This document shows, one piece after another, positions 5,844 through 7,251 of a DNA stretch of 7,251 nt. Source of the DNA: an uncultured Bacilli bacterium (GTDB lineage Bacteria > Bacillota_I > Bacilli_A > RF39 > UBA660); NCBI GenBank assembly GCA_934101235.1, contig CAKORH010000046.1, positions 1 through 7,251 on the forward strand, written 5' to 3'. The notes beneath the pieces are model-generated. The model saw only the letters and a program-made list of their open reading frames with translations. It was not told where the DNA came from and did no database searches. Numbering within the stretch: position 1 is the first letter of the stretch; each line of letters starts with the position of its first letter. The position numbers and the translations under genes were made by a program.

Positions 5844-7025
5844 CTAAAAATTAAACATAATCCATTCTGGTTTAAATATTAATAATAATCCCATAATAAT
5901 CATTAATATACCACCTATAAAATTAACATATTTATTATACTTAGTACTTATACCAGTAGATTTTAATGTAAATAATGCTATCAAAAATATTACTAAATCA
6001 TCTACTAAATAAAAGAATATATACAAAAGTAATAATAATATTTTTTGTACACCAACTATATTATTTATACTTAATAATTCTATAAATATAGTAGGAAAAC
6101 CTAAAGAACATGCAAGTTCTACTAAATTTACACTAGCAGCCAAAATAATAGTACCAAATACACCTAAAATAAAACTTTTTTTAGACATTATATTATTAAT
6201 TCTACTAATAATATTTTTTCTCTTTTTCTTATCTACTACATGGCACCCAGTATCTTTCCTAGTTTTATACCAAGTATACAAGTTATAAATACCAAGTATT
6301 ATAGCAACTAAAGCAATTAAATCTCTAATTACATTAACCATAGCAAAATCAATAACAACACTTATACCTAGCATACTCAAAAAATAAATAAAACCACTAG
6401 TTAGTATAAATGTAAGTCCAATAGCAAACATCTTTTTTCTATCATTTACACTTAAACACATATTTATTAATAGTAACAATATCCACATAGCACAAGGATT
6501 AAATCCATCAATCAAACCAAGAATAACTGCTATTAAAGATAAACTAGCCTTCTTAGCATCCACTTTACCCAATATTGGAATAGTTTTTTCTATTTTTTCA
6601 TCTTTTGTATTATTATCATTAAGATATTTATCTATAATTTGTTCTATATCATCACTAGTTCCATCTCCATAACCAAGTATATATTCATCACCAATTACAG
6701 TAAATGGAACTCCATTATTTTTAATATTAAATAACGATTTAACACTCATCATCATAGTATTATTATCTTTATTTTTTGCAACTTCAAATTTATAAACATT
6801 AACTTTATCTTTATATTTTTCTTGAAAATCACTTTCTAAATATTTAATTTCTTCATGACAATGAGGACAAGAATAACTATAAAACAAATATAAATTAACT
6901 TTATCTTCTTCTTTTTTTACACCAACAACACTAGAAGTGACATCATCATAATCACTATTTAATCCAAAAACATTAATTGGTACAAAAAAAAGTAATGTAA
7001 ATAAACATATTAACATTTTTTTCAT
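5844..7025 (-). CDS. Secreted thioredoxin domain fused to CcdA/DsbD-like membrane domain, 393 aa
   Basis: This is a predicted transmembrane thiol-disulfide reductase. Residues 1-21 form a signal peptide or anchor (MKK, then a hydrophobic run ending near VFG). A thioredoxin-fold domain spans about 40-137, with active site CPHC at Cys53-Cys56 and the cis-proline loop GVPF (Pro107). Six hydrophobic helices follow at about 161-190, 199-224, 229-253, 284-310, 329-353 and 366-384. The paired membrane cysteines expected of CcdA/DsbD are Cys178 in helix 1 (GFNPCAMW) and Cys306 in helix 4 (VELACSLGFP). Lys/Arg-rich loops (NDRKK, KTRKD to KKKRKN, KYNK) all fall on one side, placing the thioredoxin domain outside the cell. 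Order is Trx then CcdA, the reverse of the C-terminal Trx arrangement in E. coli DsbD. The ATG at 7025 overlaps the upstream thioredoxin stop as ATGA, with GAGGG (7036-7032) 6 nt ahead. CPHC is also typical of oxidizing DsbA, so the direction of electron flow is inferred. Confidence 0.9.
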   Translation of the reverse strand: MKKMLICLFTLLFFVPINVFGLNSDYDDVTSSVVGVKKEEDKVNLYLFYSYSCPHCHEEIKYLESDFQEKYKDKVNVYKFEVAKNKDNNTMMMSVKSLFNIKNNGVPFTVIGDEYILGYGDGTSDDIEQIIDKYLNDNNTKDEKIEKTIPILGKVDAKKASLSLIAVILGLIDGFNPCAMWILLLLINMCLSVNDRKKMFAIGLTFILTSGFIYFLSMLGISVVIDFAMVNVIRDLIALVAIILGIYNLYTWYKTRKDTGCHVVDKKKRKNIISRINNIMSKKSFILGVFGTIILAASVNLVELACSLGFPTIFIELLSINNIVGVQKILLLLLYIFFYLVDDLVIFLIALFTLKSTGISTKYNKYVNFIGGILMIIMGLLLIFKPEWIMFNF

Positions 7026-7251
7026 AAAATACCCTCTACTTCATTTAATATTTCTTTTTTACTTTTTTCTCCTATTATTCTTTTAATTTCATGAGTATCA
7101 TCTTCTATTATAACAACTGGTAAAATATCGCCTACATTATACTTTTCTATATCACTTTCATCCAAATCATAGTCATAGCTAATATATTGATGATTAGGAT
7201 ACATATTTTCAATCTCATTCCATATACTTTTAGATATTAAACAACCAGGAC
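7022..7251 (-). CDS. Thioredoxin-like protein, 5' end cut by window edge (75 residues visible)
   Basis: The first in-frame ATG is at 7204, but the frame is open to the right edge. The upstream codons read P-G-C-L-I-S-K-S-I-W-N-E-I-E-N, preceded by a partial codon ending in GT, which fits TGT (Cys). This gives a probable C-P-G-C redox motif followed by the helix that normally carries it, so the gene continues beyond 7251 and the Met at 7204 is internal. Further on, VGDILPVVIIED matches the cis-proline strand of the thioredoxin fold, and EKSKKEILNEVEGIL the last helix. What is visible has no membrane segment, so a cytosolic protein is likely, though the N-terminus is unseen. The TGA stop overlaps the ATG of the membrane Trx-CcdA fusion, so the two are coupled and this protein is the obvious cytosolic electron donor. 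It is too short and divergent to name as trxA. Confidence 0.82.
   Translation of the reverse strand, partial: PGCLISKSIWNEIENMYPNHQYISYDYDLDESDIEKYNVGDILPVVIIEDDTHEIKRIIGEKSKKEILNEVEGIL

Noticed and set aside
7022..7204. Stand-alone 60-aa protein starting at ATG 7204
   Set aside because: The frame is open to the window edge and the upstream codons encode a thioredoxin active-site region, so this Met is internal.
1..7251. Alternative genetic code (TGA = Trp), suggested by the extreme AT bias
   Set aside because: Trp is encoded by TGG in several genes and TGA acts as a stop at the ATGA junction (7022-7025). No in-frame TGA interrupts the called genes.

Overview
The window reads as chromosomal DNA of a very AT-rich, low-GC Gram-positive-type bacterium, most likely a Firmicute or Bacilli/Mollicutes-related gut lineage (RF39-like is my guess; the sequence does not prove it). 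Most intergenic DNA and wobble positions are A or T, Shine-Dalgarno sites are AAGGA/AGGAGG type, and intrinsic terminators are short hairpins with T runs. Tryptophan is encoded by TGG, and TGA serves as a real stop at 7022-7024, so the standard bacterial code applies rather than the Mycoplasma code.

Layout. At the left edge, the minus strand carries a tRNA-Arg(ACG) whose last few 3' bases are cut off (1-70). Positions 71-201 form a divergent promoter region driving the tRNA leftward and a small plus-strand orphan gene of 137 aa (202-615) rightward. A hairpin at 616-638 is shared as a bidirectional terminator between the orphan and the convergent gene block that fills the rest of the window.

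That block is entirely on the minus strand and reads from right to left. First comes a thioredoxin-like protein with a P-G-C active-site remnant, cut by the right edge. Next is a secreted thioredoxin domain (CPHC) fused to a six-helix CcdA/DsbD-like membrane domain, overlapping its neighbour by ATGA. A terminator-like hairpin and a probable internal promoter follow. Then come a CtpE/Exp7-like cation P-type ATPase, an unrecognised helical/coiled-coil protein of 361 aa, guanylate kinase (gmk), and a patatin-like phospholipase. The last four are packed with an 8-nt gap, a 14-nt overlap and a 20-nt overlap, so they are very probably one translationally coupled operon ending at 638.

Functional reading. 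The first two genes look like a complete thiol-electron relay: cytoplasmic thioredoxin to membrane CcdA-like domain to extracytoplasmic thioredoxin. The second group mixes ion transport, nucleotide metabolism (GMP to GDP) and lipid hydrolysis, with one unknown protein between them. I see no phage, insertion sequence, CRISPR array or defence system. The items most worth following up are the unknown coiled-coil gene locked between the ATPase and gmk, the reversed-order Trx-CcdA fusion with its thioredoxin partner, and the altered P-loop of the guanylate kinase. Three gene starts are corrected here relative to the longest or first-Met open frames.
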